Assembly: GCA_037693485.1 (NCBI GenBank)
Contig: CM075348.1
Location: 34,466,501 to 34,530,500 of the forward strand
Source of the DNA: Kitagawia praeruptora
Lineage: Eukaryota; Streptophyta; Magnoliopsida; Apiales; Apiaceae
Direction of reading: 5' to 3'
DNA length: 64,000 nucleotides
The translations under genes were made by a program, and so were the position numbers. Below are positions 11,101-21,734 of the stretch, piece by piece; the first letter of the stretch is position 1; every line of letters begins with the position of its first letter. The notes under the pieces were generated by a model, which did no database searches, was not told where the DNA came from, and saw nothing but the letters and a program-made list of their open reading frames with translations.

Positions 11101-11432
11101 ACCTCATACCATCTTCTTTCGGGTCTTTCCTTGGTTTTGGACTGTAACAGTGGGCCTTTCCAAACCTTTTGGGCCTTAAATTGAGCTTGGGCTTTTACAG
11201 GCCTTCAGTCTTAGCTAAAACTGAATTCAAGAATTATATCTTTGGCCCTATTGGGCTTTTGGACCGTAGTCATGGGCTTTAAGCCTTAAACCTTAACAGG
11301 TTTTGTTGTCGTCGTTAGGCAGTGTCTTTTTCAAGCCCAATTTTTATTTAAAGGCCTAAAAAAAGATTTCTAACAGGCTATAACCGGTTGAGTAATTTAA
11401 ACTTGCCGGTTGACATGCTCTATCTTTTCGCC

Positions 11433-11440
11433 TATATAAG
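11433..11440 (+). promoter_or_regulatory. TATA box of the antisense gene inside the Tat element
   Basis: TATATAAG lies in the context CGCCTATATAAGGCC, followed about 30 bp downstream by a pyrimidine-rich start region and a leader rich in GAAGATTTG repeats. A probable leader intron runs from a GTATGA donor at 11669 to a TTTTTGCAG acceptor ending at 11840. The ATG of the antisense gene is at 11871. Confidence 0.6.
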
Positions 11441-11870
11441 GCCAAGAATTTCACTTTCATTTTCATCACAAAAACTTTCTAAAAATTTTCTCTTCTAAAA
11501 GTTCTCTCTAGAGTTTCAAAGCTTTCTCAAGAAATCCGTTTGAAGACATCAAGTTTGATCTTCATAAGTTGAAGATCATTCGAAGTTCTTAGCTTTCTCC
11601 TCCAAATCTTTGAAGATTTGAAGATTATTTGCAGAATTTTTGGTGTTTTTCCAGATTCTTCATTGAAGGTATGAATCTCTCTCCTTCCTTCCCCAGATTT
11701 ATGGGAATTTTTACCCTTATTTGTTTGAAGATTTGAAGATCTTCCATCTTTTCTTTGAAGATCACACATTTTCTGGGTTTTACTCTTCAAATCCCTCGAA
11801 GATTTGAATGTTTTAATCTTTTTCATCACTCTTTTTGCAGGTTTCCAAATTTCTTTGAAGATTTACTGAG

Positions 11871-13653
11871 ATGGCAGAAGATCGCGCAGCACTTCGCTTC
11901 CAGAAATTGCAAGGAGCCTCCAAAAGAGGTATCATCATTCGTTCTCCCTCCATGAGTTTACAGGATATGATTTTAAATCGTAAAGAAGATTTTCCATCCT
12001 TGTCACACCTTGATTCCTTTAATCATAGTAACACCTTTCATGATATAGAAAAGATCACTGATTATAACAAGATGTATAGAATAGAACCACCCTATAGATT
12101 TGTCCAAGCTGATCCTGGGGATCGATCTTGCCATTGGCGCCCCGATGCACTTTGTGTTTATAGGGGTGCCATTGTTGCAGGAGTTCGATTCCCCTTCCAT
12201 GAGTTTATTCCTAGGCTCTTAGCAGATGTAGGAATTAACCCTTGCCAACTTCCCCCCAACTCGTGGAGGGTGATCAATTGTTTCATGGTCCTCTGCCTCG
12301 AGAACAAATTCCCTCTTTCTGTAGCTCTCTTTAGAAAGATTTTTCAATTTAAGAATTTTGCTGAATCTACTCCGTGTTGGGTATACATTAGTCATCGTAC
12401 TTCCACTCCTCCAATCTTTCACCCCCAATCTATTCCTGACTCCAACCCAAAATGGAAGAAGGAGTTCATGTATCTGATATGGGAAAGTGGAGATTGGGGC
12501 AACGTTTTCCGTAGTACCTTTGGTAAGGTCGTAGATGGCAGTGCCAGTGATATTGAGCTCAACGAGGAAGAGACCCAGGCCTACAAGGAGCTCATCAAAG
12601 ATAATTATACTACTATGGCTTGGGATCTCCTGAATGAGTTCCAGCTTAAGTCTTTGGGACTTTCCCGAGTGACCAAGAAGGGTAATTTCCTTTCTTTTTG
12701 TATTCCTTTACCTGAATATGATTGTCTCATACCCATTATTTGTCTTTTGTTTTGTAATTGCAGCTGCAGCTTTCATCAACAAGACTAATGAGCCTGAAGA
12801 TGGAGACACTGCTAGGATGAAGAGGGCTCGTTCAGGGAAGGATCCTCGAGCCCCAATCGCTACGGATGCCTTCTTGAGGCCCCATGTAGTCGATACTGAA
12901 GAAGCAGATGGCTCTTCCAAGAGCGCTTGGCGTCCCAACTGGGGTATTAGGAAGAAGGACTCCATCGTTGGAGATTGCAGGCATGCCATGGAGTAGTCCT
13001 ATCATTCCATAACTCCCGGTGATTTCAAAGATTTTGTATCCGGCTCCACTCTTGAAGGAGCCGAGAGTGCTGGAGCTCAGGCCTTTGCTGCTGTAAGCTC
13101 CTTACTTCCCTCTCTCTTATATACTTGTTTGCTATTTGAATCGTGGTTCTAACTTTATCTTTTGTAGGCTAATGCCAACTTCCAGGGGGCCATATTTCAG
13201 GCTAAGACTTGGCATTCAGCCTATGAGACTCATAAGGCAAAGTATGATAATTCTCAGGATGAACTGGCCTCTGTCAGAGCTACTTTAGAGAGGAGGGAGA
13301 AAGAGTTTCTAGAGTCTCAGGCTGAAAATGTCACTCTTAGGAAGGGCAAGGACGACCTGATTGATGACTACCTTGCCTCCCAGGAGTATGTGGGCTTCAT
13401 GGAGAAGCATGACGACTCTCTATTCCCTTACCAGTTTACTCAGGGATGGGACGGAGCTCTTGCTGAGGTTACTAGGAGATTTCCTGGTACCCTTAATGTT
13501 TCAGACTTCCCTAGCCCTCATGCTCCTATGGCCTTGGCAGTGCAGGACACCCAGGAGGAGGACCAGGAGGATGATGAGAGGATCCTGGAGCCAGAGCCCT
13601 CTGCTCATCTTGGCGGAGATGAAAAGGATGAGCGCACTGGAGATGCTCAGTAG
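11871..13653 (+). pseudogene. Antisense three-exon gene of the Tat element (putative gypsy-type transposon protein, PF04195-like)
   Basis: The gene lies on the opposite strand to gag-pol. Exon 1 is 11871-12681, exon 2 12764-13092 and exon 3 13168-13653. Both introns (82 and 75 bp) have GT-AG ends and the reading phase is kept across them, giving 541 codons before the final TAG. Exon 1, about residues 95-225, resembles the 'putative gypsy type transposon' family: a Pro-Phe-His-Glu-Phe start, a Leu-Pro-Pro-Asn-Ser-Trp-Arg block and a Lys-Trp-Lys-Lys-Glu-Phe block. Exon 3 has a coiled coil, then an acidic C-terminus. An in-frame TAG at 12994-12996 in exon 2 breaks the frame unless it is spliced around. 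The biochemical role of this family is not established. Tat elements are known to carry such antisense extra ORFs. Confidence 0.7.
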
Positions 13654-13673
13654 TTGCTCTTTTTATCTATCTA

Positions 13674-13965
13674 TTTATGTACTCTGCCCTCGGGCATGAC
13701 TCTGTACTTTTGTTAACTTATCTTGATAAGTTAATCGTTTATGTATTCTGCCTTCGGGCATAACTTTTAATTCGTAATCTATTGTCCTTGATGTTTCTCA
13801 ACTTATTCATGTTCGCATGTGTAGTCTAGCATTTTATGCATATATATCAATAAGTAATGCTCATAACTTATGCGAAAATGTAGAATAGTCTTATTAATAT
13901 GGATAAATGGGCACAGCCCTTACATAGGTAGCATAAACGGGCACAACCCTTACATAGATGCTCTA
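13674..13965. repeat. Short duplications downstream of the antisense gene
   Basis: A 25-bp block around TCTGCCCTCGGGCAT occurs at about 13680 and again, with changes, at about 13745. A block GGGCACA(g/a)CCCTTACATA occurs at about 13909 and 13938. This region lies between the 3' ends of the antisense gene and of pol (convergent transcription) and probably holds both polyadenylation regions. Confidence 0.5.
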
Positions 13966-14063
13966 CTTCCTATATCTCAAGTTTAAAAACTTGGAATGGT
14001 TTCATCGACCTTATTTCTACTTCTATTAGATAAATAAAGAGGCTAAGTCCTTACAAGGACAGC

Positions 14064-17000
14064 TCAAACATAATAAATCTTGAGGTTCAAGGCATGCCAA
14101 GTACGGGGCACCTCATTCCCGTCCAAGGTCTCCAGCTTATAGGACCCTCGTCCCAGCATCTTCCTGACTCGGTACGGTCCTTCCCAATTGGGAGCCAATT
14201 TCCCTTTCTGGCCAACTCCATAGGCTTCTATCTTCCTTAGAACCAAATCACCCTGTCGGAAATATCTTTCCTTAACCCTTCAGTTGTAATAAAAGGATGC
14301 TTTCTTCTGGTGTTCTATATTTCGAGCATTTGCCTCATCCCTTACTTCGTCAATTAGATCCAGGGCAAGCCTCATGCCTTCTTCATTGGCTTCTGGTTCA
14401 AATGCTTCCACTCGAGGTGACGCATGCATTATTTCCAAGGGCACAACCGCCTCGGCTCCGTAAGCTAGCAAGAATGGGGTTGCTCCTGTTGTAACTTTGC
14501 AGGTGGTGCGATACGCCCAAAGAATAGGCAGTAACTCATCCACCCAAGTATTTCTAGAGCGTTCGACCCTCTTCTTTAGTCCGTCAAGGATAATTCGATT
14601 GGCTACCTCTGCTTGCCCATTGGCTTGAGGATGAGCCACTAAAGTAAAGCGAAGCTCAATAGCATTTTCCTCACAATACTTCTTGAACTCTTCATTGTTA
14701 AATTGTGTCCCATTGTCTGTCACAAGAATTCGTGGGATTCCATACCTGCAGATTATGTTCTCCCAAAAGAACTGGGCGACTTGTTTGGTGGTTATCTTGG
14801 CTAAAGGTTTAGCCTCAATCCACTTAGTGAAATAATCAATAGCCACTATCAGAAACTTCCTTTGTGCTGAAGCTACTGGGAAAGGACCAAGAATATCCAT
14901 TCCCCACATTGCAAATGGAATAGGAGAATTGATCGAAGTTAACATTTCAGGCGGCTGGCTTACAATTGGGGCATGCTTTTGGCATTTCTCACACCTTTTG
15001 ACATAGTCCTGTGCATCAGTTAGCATCTCCGGCCAGTAGAATCCCAGACGGGAAATCTTGTGAGCTAGGGCTCTGCCCCCCAAATGCTGCCCACAGATTC
15101 CTCCATGAACTTCTTCCAGCGCTTCTTTGGCCACTTGGGGCCTTAAACATTTCAAGTACGGGATGACAAAAGACCTTTTATAAAGAAGTCCTTCAATCAA
15201 AGCATATCTCAATGCCCTTACTGACAGTTTCCGTGCCTCTAAGGCATTGTCAGGGAGCCATCCAGTTTCCAAGTGAGCTTTGATGGGGTCTATCCAACAG
15301 CTCCCCATGTTGATTGGTGCCACTAACTTTGAGTTGATGGATGGGGCCTTCAAGACCTGGAAGTAGACACTTCCTGCATAGTTTTCTATCTTAGAAGAGG
15401 CGAACTTGGACAGGGCATCGGCCTTAACGTTCTCCTCCCTTGGAATATGCTCCACATGGCACTCATCAAACTGGGTCATGACACCCTTCACAATCCTCAA
15501 GTATTTAGCCATAGTTTCATCTTTGGCTTCAAACTCACCATTCACTTGCGAGACTACTAGTCTCGAGTCTCCACAAACTTTGAGATCCTTGACTCTCATT
15601 ATTCTGGCCAGGCCTAATCCAGCTATCAGGGCTTCGTACTCAGCTTTATTATTGGTAGTTGGGAAGTCCAACTTCAGAGCGTATTCCACTATGAACCCGT
15701 CGGGACTTTGCAAGACCAAACCAGCACCACTAGATTTTGTTTTTGATGCTCCATCAAAATAGAGCACCCAATATTCCTTCTGATCAGGTACAAGTTCTTC
15801 ATCCTTACTCTCAACCCTAGGGGTGGTTACTATCTCCTGCCCCCCGACTTCTTGGTTGCCAATGGTACATTCAACCACGAAGTCAGCTAATGCCTGAGCC
15901 TTGATGGCTGTTCGAGGCTTATATGCAATGTCAAATTCTCCGAGTTCGATTGCCCACTTAATTAGCCTTCCACTGGCCTTCGGGCTATGCAGGATACTTC
16001 TCAACTGCTGGTCCGTCAGGACTTCAATCTTGTATGACTGAAAGTAAGGTCGTAGTTTCCTTGAAGCTGTTATCAATGCTAAAGCAAACTTCTCAATGGT
16101 AGAATAATTCAACTCAGCTCCATGCAACACCTTACTCACGTAGTAGATGGGTTTCTGAACCTTGTTCTCTTCCCGTATGAGGACGGCACTCAATGCTTGC
16201 TCAGATACCGCCAGGTATAGATAAAGAGTCTCTCCGGGACTAGGCTTGGCCAACAACGGGGCTTCAGCCATGTATTTCTTCAATTGTTCAAAGGCCTCTT
16301 GGCTTTCGGGTGTCCATTCAAAATTCTTTGCCTTCTTTAATGTTTGAAAGAAAGGCAAACACTTATCACCAGACTTGGAGATAAACCTCCCTAAGGCTGC
16401 AACTCGGCCTGTCAACTTCTGCACATCTCTTATAGAACGTGGTGGCTCCATGTCTAAAATCGCCTTGATCTTGTCAGGATTGGCCCCAATGCCTCTCTTT
16501 GAAACCATCAGCCCTAAAAACTTTCCAGATCCAATGCCAAAGGCACACTTGGCGGGATTCAACATCATCTTATGGTGCCTTAGCACTTCAAATGCCTCTC
16601 CGAGGTGCTTAATATGATCAGCCTTGAGTAGGCTCTTGACTAACATGTCATCAACATACACCTCCATGGTTTTTCCAATCAGATGGGCAAATATCTTATT
16701 CACCAGCCGTTGGTAAGTAGCTCCTGCATTCTTTAGACCAAACGCCATAACAAGATAACAGAAGACACCAAAGTCAGTTATGAAAGATACCTTAGGGATG
16801 TCATCCTTGTGCATCTTAATCTGATTATAGCCGCTGAATCCATCCATGAAGCTTAACATCTCATGTCCAGCTGTGGCATCTATCAATATATCAATCCTTG
16901 GCAGGGGAAAACAATCTTTTGGACATGCATCATTCAGGTCAGTGAAGTCTATACACATCCTCCACTTCCCATTCGCTTTCTTGACCATCACAGGGTTTGC

Positions 17001-19778
17001 TAACCATTCGGGAAACTGAATCTCTTCAATAAAACCAGCTTCCAAGAGCTTATCCACTTCTTGCTTAATGGCCTCTTGCCTTTCCGGAGCAAAGTTTCTC
17101 TTCTTCTGCTTTATTGTCTTCCTCTTGGGATCAACATTTAACTTATGAGTTATGAGTTGGGGGTCAATCCCTGGCATATCAGCTGCTGTCCAAGCGAACA
17201 CGTCGCTATTCTTTTGTAAGAATTCTATCAACTTGCCCTTCAGGGGTTCTTTCAGAGATGCTCCAACATAAGTAACTTTTTCAGGATCGTTCGGCTCTAG
17301 AGGTATGGGAATCAAATCCTCTGCTGGCTTCCCTCTATGCTCTTCATCATCGCGGACATCCATGTCTTCAATCGGAAGGACCTGCCCCCCGACTCCATCG
17401 GCCCTCAGCGCGGCTACATAGCAACTTCTTGCCATCTTCTGATCACCTTTATGTTCTCCGACACCATTCCGTGTCGGAAACTTAATCTTCATATGATAGG
17501 AAGAGGCCACAGCCTTAAACGCATGAAGTCCAGTCCTTCCAATTAGGATTGCGTTGTATGTTGAGGCTGCCTTAATCACCAAGAAGTTCAGCATCTGAGT
17601 CGCCTCCTTAGGCTCCTGCCCAACAGTCACGGGTAACTGAATAGTCCCTTCAACGTTGGACTCCACTCCGTTAAACCCGTATATGGGCATGTTTGTAGGG
17701 GTCAACTGAGAGTCGTTGTACCCCATCTTCACAAATGCATCATGAAACAAAATATCCACAGAAGCTCCATTGTCTATCAAGACTCGTTTTACTTCTGAGT
17801 TTCCAATCACAGGAGTTATGACCAGCGGGTCGTCATGGGGGAACTTCACCCCTTCCAAGTCTGAATCATCGAAACCAATTACCATCTCAGTTTTAGCACG
17901 CTTCGGGGCCTCTCCCACAATGTGCATTACTTCTCTAGCATAAGCCTTTCGAGAATTCTTAGTTGTGCCAGCTGCTGTCGGGCCTCCCCAGATGTTGATA
18001 ACTGCCCTTCGGGGCTGTGGATTGCGGTCATGGTTGTCATCCCTCCTGTTATTATCTCTCCTGTCATTGTCCCTTCTGTCATTGTCCCTTCTCTGGTTCC
18101 CACAGTCATCACCATTGGTGAACTGACTTAGTTTTCCTCTTCGTATCAAGAACTCAATCTCATCCTTGAGTTGCCTACAATCATCGGTGTCATGTCCCAC
18201 ATCTTTATGGAACTTGCAGTACTGATCCTTGTTCCGCTTGGCTGGGTCTCCCCTAAGTGGCTTCGGCCATCGGAACTCCTTTTCCTTTTCAATGTCCAAC
18301 AGGATCTGACTTCGTGGAGCATTAAGCCTGGCATACTCGGAAAACCTTGGACCCGAGCTCTTTTTTGGAGCAGATTCAGAGTCTCTGCTAGTTCGGGGAT
18401 ACTTGTCCCTAGTGTCGTACTCTTGTTCTTGCTTCCGCTTGTTGTTCCCTCCATTGCCCAATGCGGCTTCCTTTTTCATGCTGTCCTCAGCTTTTATATA
18501 CTTGTCTGCCCTCCGTTGGAGCTCATCCATGCTTTCAGGGGGGTGTTTTGCCAGCGACCTCCTAAAAAAGAGATCCGTGGTTCCGTGCTGCAAGGCTACC
18601 ATAGCCACCTTATTTTCCAAATCAGTGATGTTCAGGGTCTCCTTAGTGAATCGCTTGATATAATCCCTCAGGTTCTCGTTCTTTCCCTGTACTACATACA
18701 TAAGGGATGCAGAGCTTTTCTCATGAATTCTTCCGCTAATGAATTGACTGACAAAAGCGGTACTCAACTCCTTGAAAGAGCTAATCGAGTTTGGAGGTAA
18801 ACGACTATACCAACGTTGCGCCATGCCCGACAGGGTTTGGGGAAACGCCCTACACTTAAGGGCGTCGTTAGCAGGCTGCAGTAACAATGCGCTCGTAAAC
18901 GTTCTCACATGAGTTGCGGGATCCCCCGTTCCATCATAAGCTTTGATTGTGGGCATCTTAAACTTTCGGGAGATATGTGCGTTCATCACCTCCTCAGTGA
19001 ATGGAGGGGTTGGATCATCAAGATCTCCTTGTAGCATCAGGTCTTTGGGGTTACTCTTGGGGGTTTCCATCCTCGTTGTTCTTCCAGTTGGGGCGGTAGC
19101 CCTTCTTTGCCTTCTTGAAGGCCTCTCCAGATCTATAAAGGGAATCGGTCCTGATGGTGGAGGGGGTAAAGCCTGATTTGATCTGGCTTGTTCTCTGGCC
19201 ATATCTTCCTTTAATCTTAAGATCTCGGCTTCATAAGACTTAATCCTCTCAGTAGCTGTTGAAGGGAGTCCATCGTGAGTAGTTTGAGTTCTTCCTCGAG
19301 GTTCTTTACTTGCACGTCACCTCCTTGGAGCTTCATCACGTTCGTAATCATCGTCAGAAGATGACTCATCCGTATAAGGACCAGAAAAATCGTGATAATC
19401 TCGATCTCGAATATACAGGGCATGACCACTTGATCCAGCTCCTTGGGTAGGAGGGTAGTTAGGCAGCCCATACATCGGATTGGTGCTTATGGGGAGATCC
19501 GTAGTGTGGATCTGAACCCCTCGTGGAGGGTTGTTGGGATCTACAATCAAGGAAGAAATCCCCACCTGGAGGGGGTTAGTCCCTGGATTTGTGTGGACGA
19601 TCGGAGGTAGCGTACTCTCAACATGGGAAGTCGTCCCTAGGGGTTGAGAAACTTGATACGGAACGATAGTCCCGGATGTTGGAGGTACTTGTTCAGTGAG
19701 GGGCGGAGCAGAGCTAAGAGGTAGAGCCTCGGTTGCGATTGGCTCTGTAATTGCTGGTGTCCTTCGTGTGTTAACCAT
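14064..19778 (-). pseudogene. gag-pol: Tat-lineage gag-pol, one frame broken by two in-frame TGA codons
   Basis: A single frame of 1,905 codons runs from the ATG at 19778 to 14064. It is interrupted by TGA at 19317-19319 and at 14280-14282. The longest uninterrupted part starts at 19202 (1,640 codons). In it, Gag lies at about 85-235, a Cys/His knuckle at about 332 (CKFHKDVGHDTDDC) and protease at about 476 (DNGAS). Reverse transcriptase has YVDD near 849 and is followed by its own RNase H. A second, archaeal-type RNase H starts near 1148 (Tyr-Phe-Asp-Gly-Ala-Ser). Integrase has its HHCC zinc module near 1365, Asp residues near 1434 and 1495, and a downstream Glu. The stretch after the second TGA holds the integrase C-terminal module. 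Dual RNase H is a hallmark of the Tat lineage. Both stops are in CGA-like context, consistent with C-to-T decay at methylated CG. The element may still be mobilised in trans. Confidence 0.92.
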
Positions 19779-19794
19779 GGTTGATGTTTCAAAT

Positions 19795-19811
19795 TCCCAC
19801 AGACGGCGCCA
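19795..19811 (-). other. Primer binding site of the Tat element
   Basis: On the minus strand TGGCGCCGTCTGTGGGA starts two bases after the 5' LTR end. The TGGCGCC start is typical of plant Tat and Athila primer sites, matching a tRNA 3' end. I cannot name the tRNA with confidence. Confidence 0.7.
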
Positions 19812-19813
19812 AA

Positions 19814-20325
19814 TGTTGTGGAATAAAAACTAGGTTACGATTGCTACGGTTAGGGTTCGAGTTTTTAATGCTAGGGTTCGTGAGCTTCGTGCTTTAATGG
19901 CTGCTTCTGCGTTCGAGACTTAAACGGTCTTCACAGAATGCCTACGTATCTCTGTATTAAGAGAATCAAGCCAATAAAACGTAGTTCTGAGAATGAGGGG
20001 TCAAGCCCTTTATATAGGCTGAGAAGCCCTAGAATTATGGTAGGAGTCGGAGACTTGGTGGGCAAGCCACCGCCTTGAGGAAGGTTCTGGACTCCTTCCT
20101 TGTGGGAGTAAGTTCCCATATCGAATTTTGTGCCTTGGAGGCTAAGTTTGGGTAGGAATAGTATCCTTATTTAACTCTTATTGCTGAGCTGGTTATATCC
20201 TTAATATTAATTACGAAATTAATATTTAATTTGGGCCCATCTGGTGGGCCCCACGTTTGGACCAAACTAGGTCTAATTAATGCAACATTAATGATATTTT
20301 TAGGGCTTATTTTTAGCCCATATCA
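19814..20325 (-). repeat. 5' LTR of the Tat element
   Basis: 512 bp, with TGATAT...CAACA ends on the minus strand. TATA box at 20008-20016 (minus strand) with a polyadenylation-like AATAAAAC near the 3' side. It drives transcription of gag-pol leftwards. Confidence 0.93.
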
Positions 20326-20703
20326 ACCCCGTGCGAGCTATGGTTTATTTTTAAATATATTTAAAATTATATGATTAAATGAAATAGAGTATAATAATTT
20401 ATTATAGATATAATTTAATTTTGTAATATTAATTAATAAAATTATTAGTAATAATCATAGTTATTTAATAAATCATATGTGTGTGTTGTTTAGACTAATA
20501 ATATAAAATCTTAATATAAATTTGTTATTGACGGAATTCGAAACTTGGATCTTTAGAAGAGGGATTTAAATATAGAATATTCGTTATTATTATATCTAAC
20601 GGTTATCATCTATTTACTAAATATCTAACGGTCATATTCTTTTAAATGATTGAACCAAACAACCAAATTATACCCTTGTTTACTTATTATAGATTAGTAT
20701 AGA

Positions 20704-21079
20704 CTATCTTATGATCCGTGCAAAACCCGGGTTACTTTTAAATATTTTTAAAATTATTTAATTAAACAAAATAGAGCATAATAATTTATTATGGATATAA
20801 TTTAACTTTGTAATATTAATTAATAAAAATTATTAGTAAAAATAATAGTTATTTAATATATGATATGTATTGTTTAGAACTAATAATATAAAATTTTAAT
20901 GTAAATTTGTTATTGACAGGATTAGAACCTTGGATATTTAGAGGAGGGATTTAAATATAGAATATTTCTTATTATTAGATCTAACGTTTATCATTTATTT
21001 ACTAAATATCTAACTGTCACTATTCTTTTAGATGGTTGAACTAAACAACCAAATTATACCCTTTTTTGCTTATTATATA
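20704..21079 (-). mobile_element. Second Helitron copy (376 bp), tandem to the first
   Basis: The sequence is clearly homologous over its whole length to the split copy ending at 20693. Shared blocks include the AATATTAATTAATAAAA tract and AACAACCAAATTATACCC. Its terminus reads CTAT where CTAG is expected, and the hairpin (ATCCGTGCAAAACCCGGGTT) has decayed. It ends TTATTATATA at 21079. Confidence 0.6.
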
Positions 21080-21083
21080 TTAG

Positions 21084-21147
21084 GTCAATATTCTTTTAGA
21101 TGGTTGAACTAAACAACCAAATTATACCCTTGTTTGTTTATTATATA
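21084..21147 (-). mobile_element. Helitron 5'-end fragment (64 bp)
   Basis: The block from GTCAATATTCTTTTAGATGG to TTTATTATATA repeats the last 64 bp of the adjacent Helitron copy. It abuts the CTAG terminus of the next Helitron at 21148. Such end-to-end arrays are known for Helitrons. Confidence 0.6.
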
Positions 21148-21175
21148 CTAGCTTATAACCCGTGCAACGCACGAC
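21148..21175 (-). mobile_element. Helitron 3' terminus, body extends right to an unknown end
   Basis: A|CTAG followed by CTTATAACCCGTGCAACGCACG is, in reverse, a hairpin plus CTAG end. AT-rich non-coding DNA follows to about 21550. I could not find the other end with confidence, probably because the LINE and MITE sequences to the right interrupt it. Confidence 0.55.
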
Positions 21176-21554
21176 ACCTTTTTTAATATCTAAAATTACA
21201 CTAATTTTTTAAATTTTATATGTCATTAATTTAAATATCAAATTGTTATTAAAAAATTGATATATATAAGATTTTACACGTTCGATTTAATATTCGTACT
21301 CTATCTTGAATTGTTAAAATTTGATTTGGACGATTATAACTCACGTGAAATTAAAAAAGTAATATTTAATATAGTGATGGTTTAATAAATTTTTTTAATT
21401 AAATCTACGTAGAAACAAAGAAGAGAAGAAATTGACGTTTTTTTACGCAAAAAATTCTATTTGATTTATGAATTATACTTATAATTCGTTTCGATTATCA
21501 AAATACCCTTGTAATTATTTGAAGATAGTTCTACTAACAACCAAATACAATTTT

Positions 21555-21715
21555 ATAAATAAGTGTAAGAGGGATTTTGTCCAAAACTTTGATAATCGGT
21601 AGTATGGTCCCCCGTACGACAAAGAACTTACAATAAATAGATGAAAATCTTTGGATCTAGCATAGAAACATATTTTATATTTTAAAATGTTATAAACTAA
21701 AAAGTGTATTTATAT
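21555..21715. mobile_element. Arm of a MITE-like repeat, copy of the one at 26491
   Basis: The stretch around TTTTGTCCAAAACTTTGATAA and TCCAAAA...GGATCTAGC is shared with 26500-26640 at roughly 80 percent by eye. Only this arm is found here. The LINE follows directly, so the LINE may have inserted into this copy. Confidence 0.5.
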
Positions 21716-21734
21716 TATAATACGAAAATTTATA

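Larger units (their letters stand above)
9627..20325 (-). mobile_element. Full-length Ty3/gypsy retrotransposon, Tat lineage (10.7 kb)
   Basis: Two 512-bp LTRs (9627-10138 and 19814-20325) differ at only two positions that I can see. The element is flanked by the 5-bp target duplication ACCCC (9622-9626 and 20326-20330). On the minus strand the order is 5' LTR, primer site, gag-pol, a 3.9-kb region with an antisense gene, polypurine tract, 3' LTR. The archaeal-type second RNase H in pol and the antisense extra gene place it in the Tat lineage. Near-identical LTRs indicate a recent insertion. Confidence 0.95.
9613..20693 (-). mobile_element. Non-autonomous Helitron (377 bp net) split by the Tat retrotransposon
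   Basis: On the plus strand A|CTAG at 9612-9616 begins a Helitron 3' end read in reverse (CTAG terminus, then a CCCGTGCGAGC hairpin region). The sequence is interrupted at 9627-20325 by the retrotransposon and resumes at 20331 after the duplicated ACCCC. It ends ...TTATTATAGA at 20693, followed by T. Removing the insertion leaves 14 + 363 = 377 bp, almost the same as the neighbouring copy at 20704-21079 (376 bp). Helitrons insert between A and T without target duplication, as seen here. Confidence 0.7.

Noticed and set aside
18171..18800. 209-codon plus-strand ORF opposite gag
   Set aside because: Shadow of the well-supported gag-pol frame on the other strand; no family signature.
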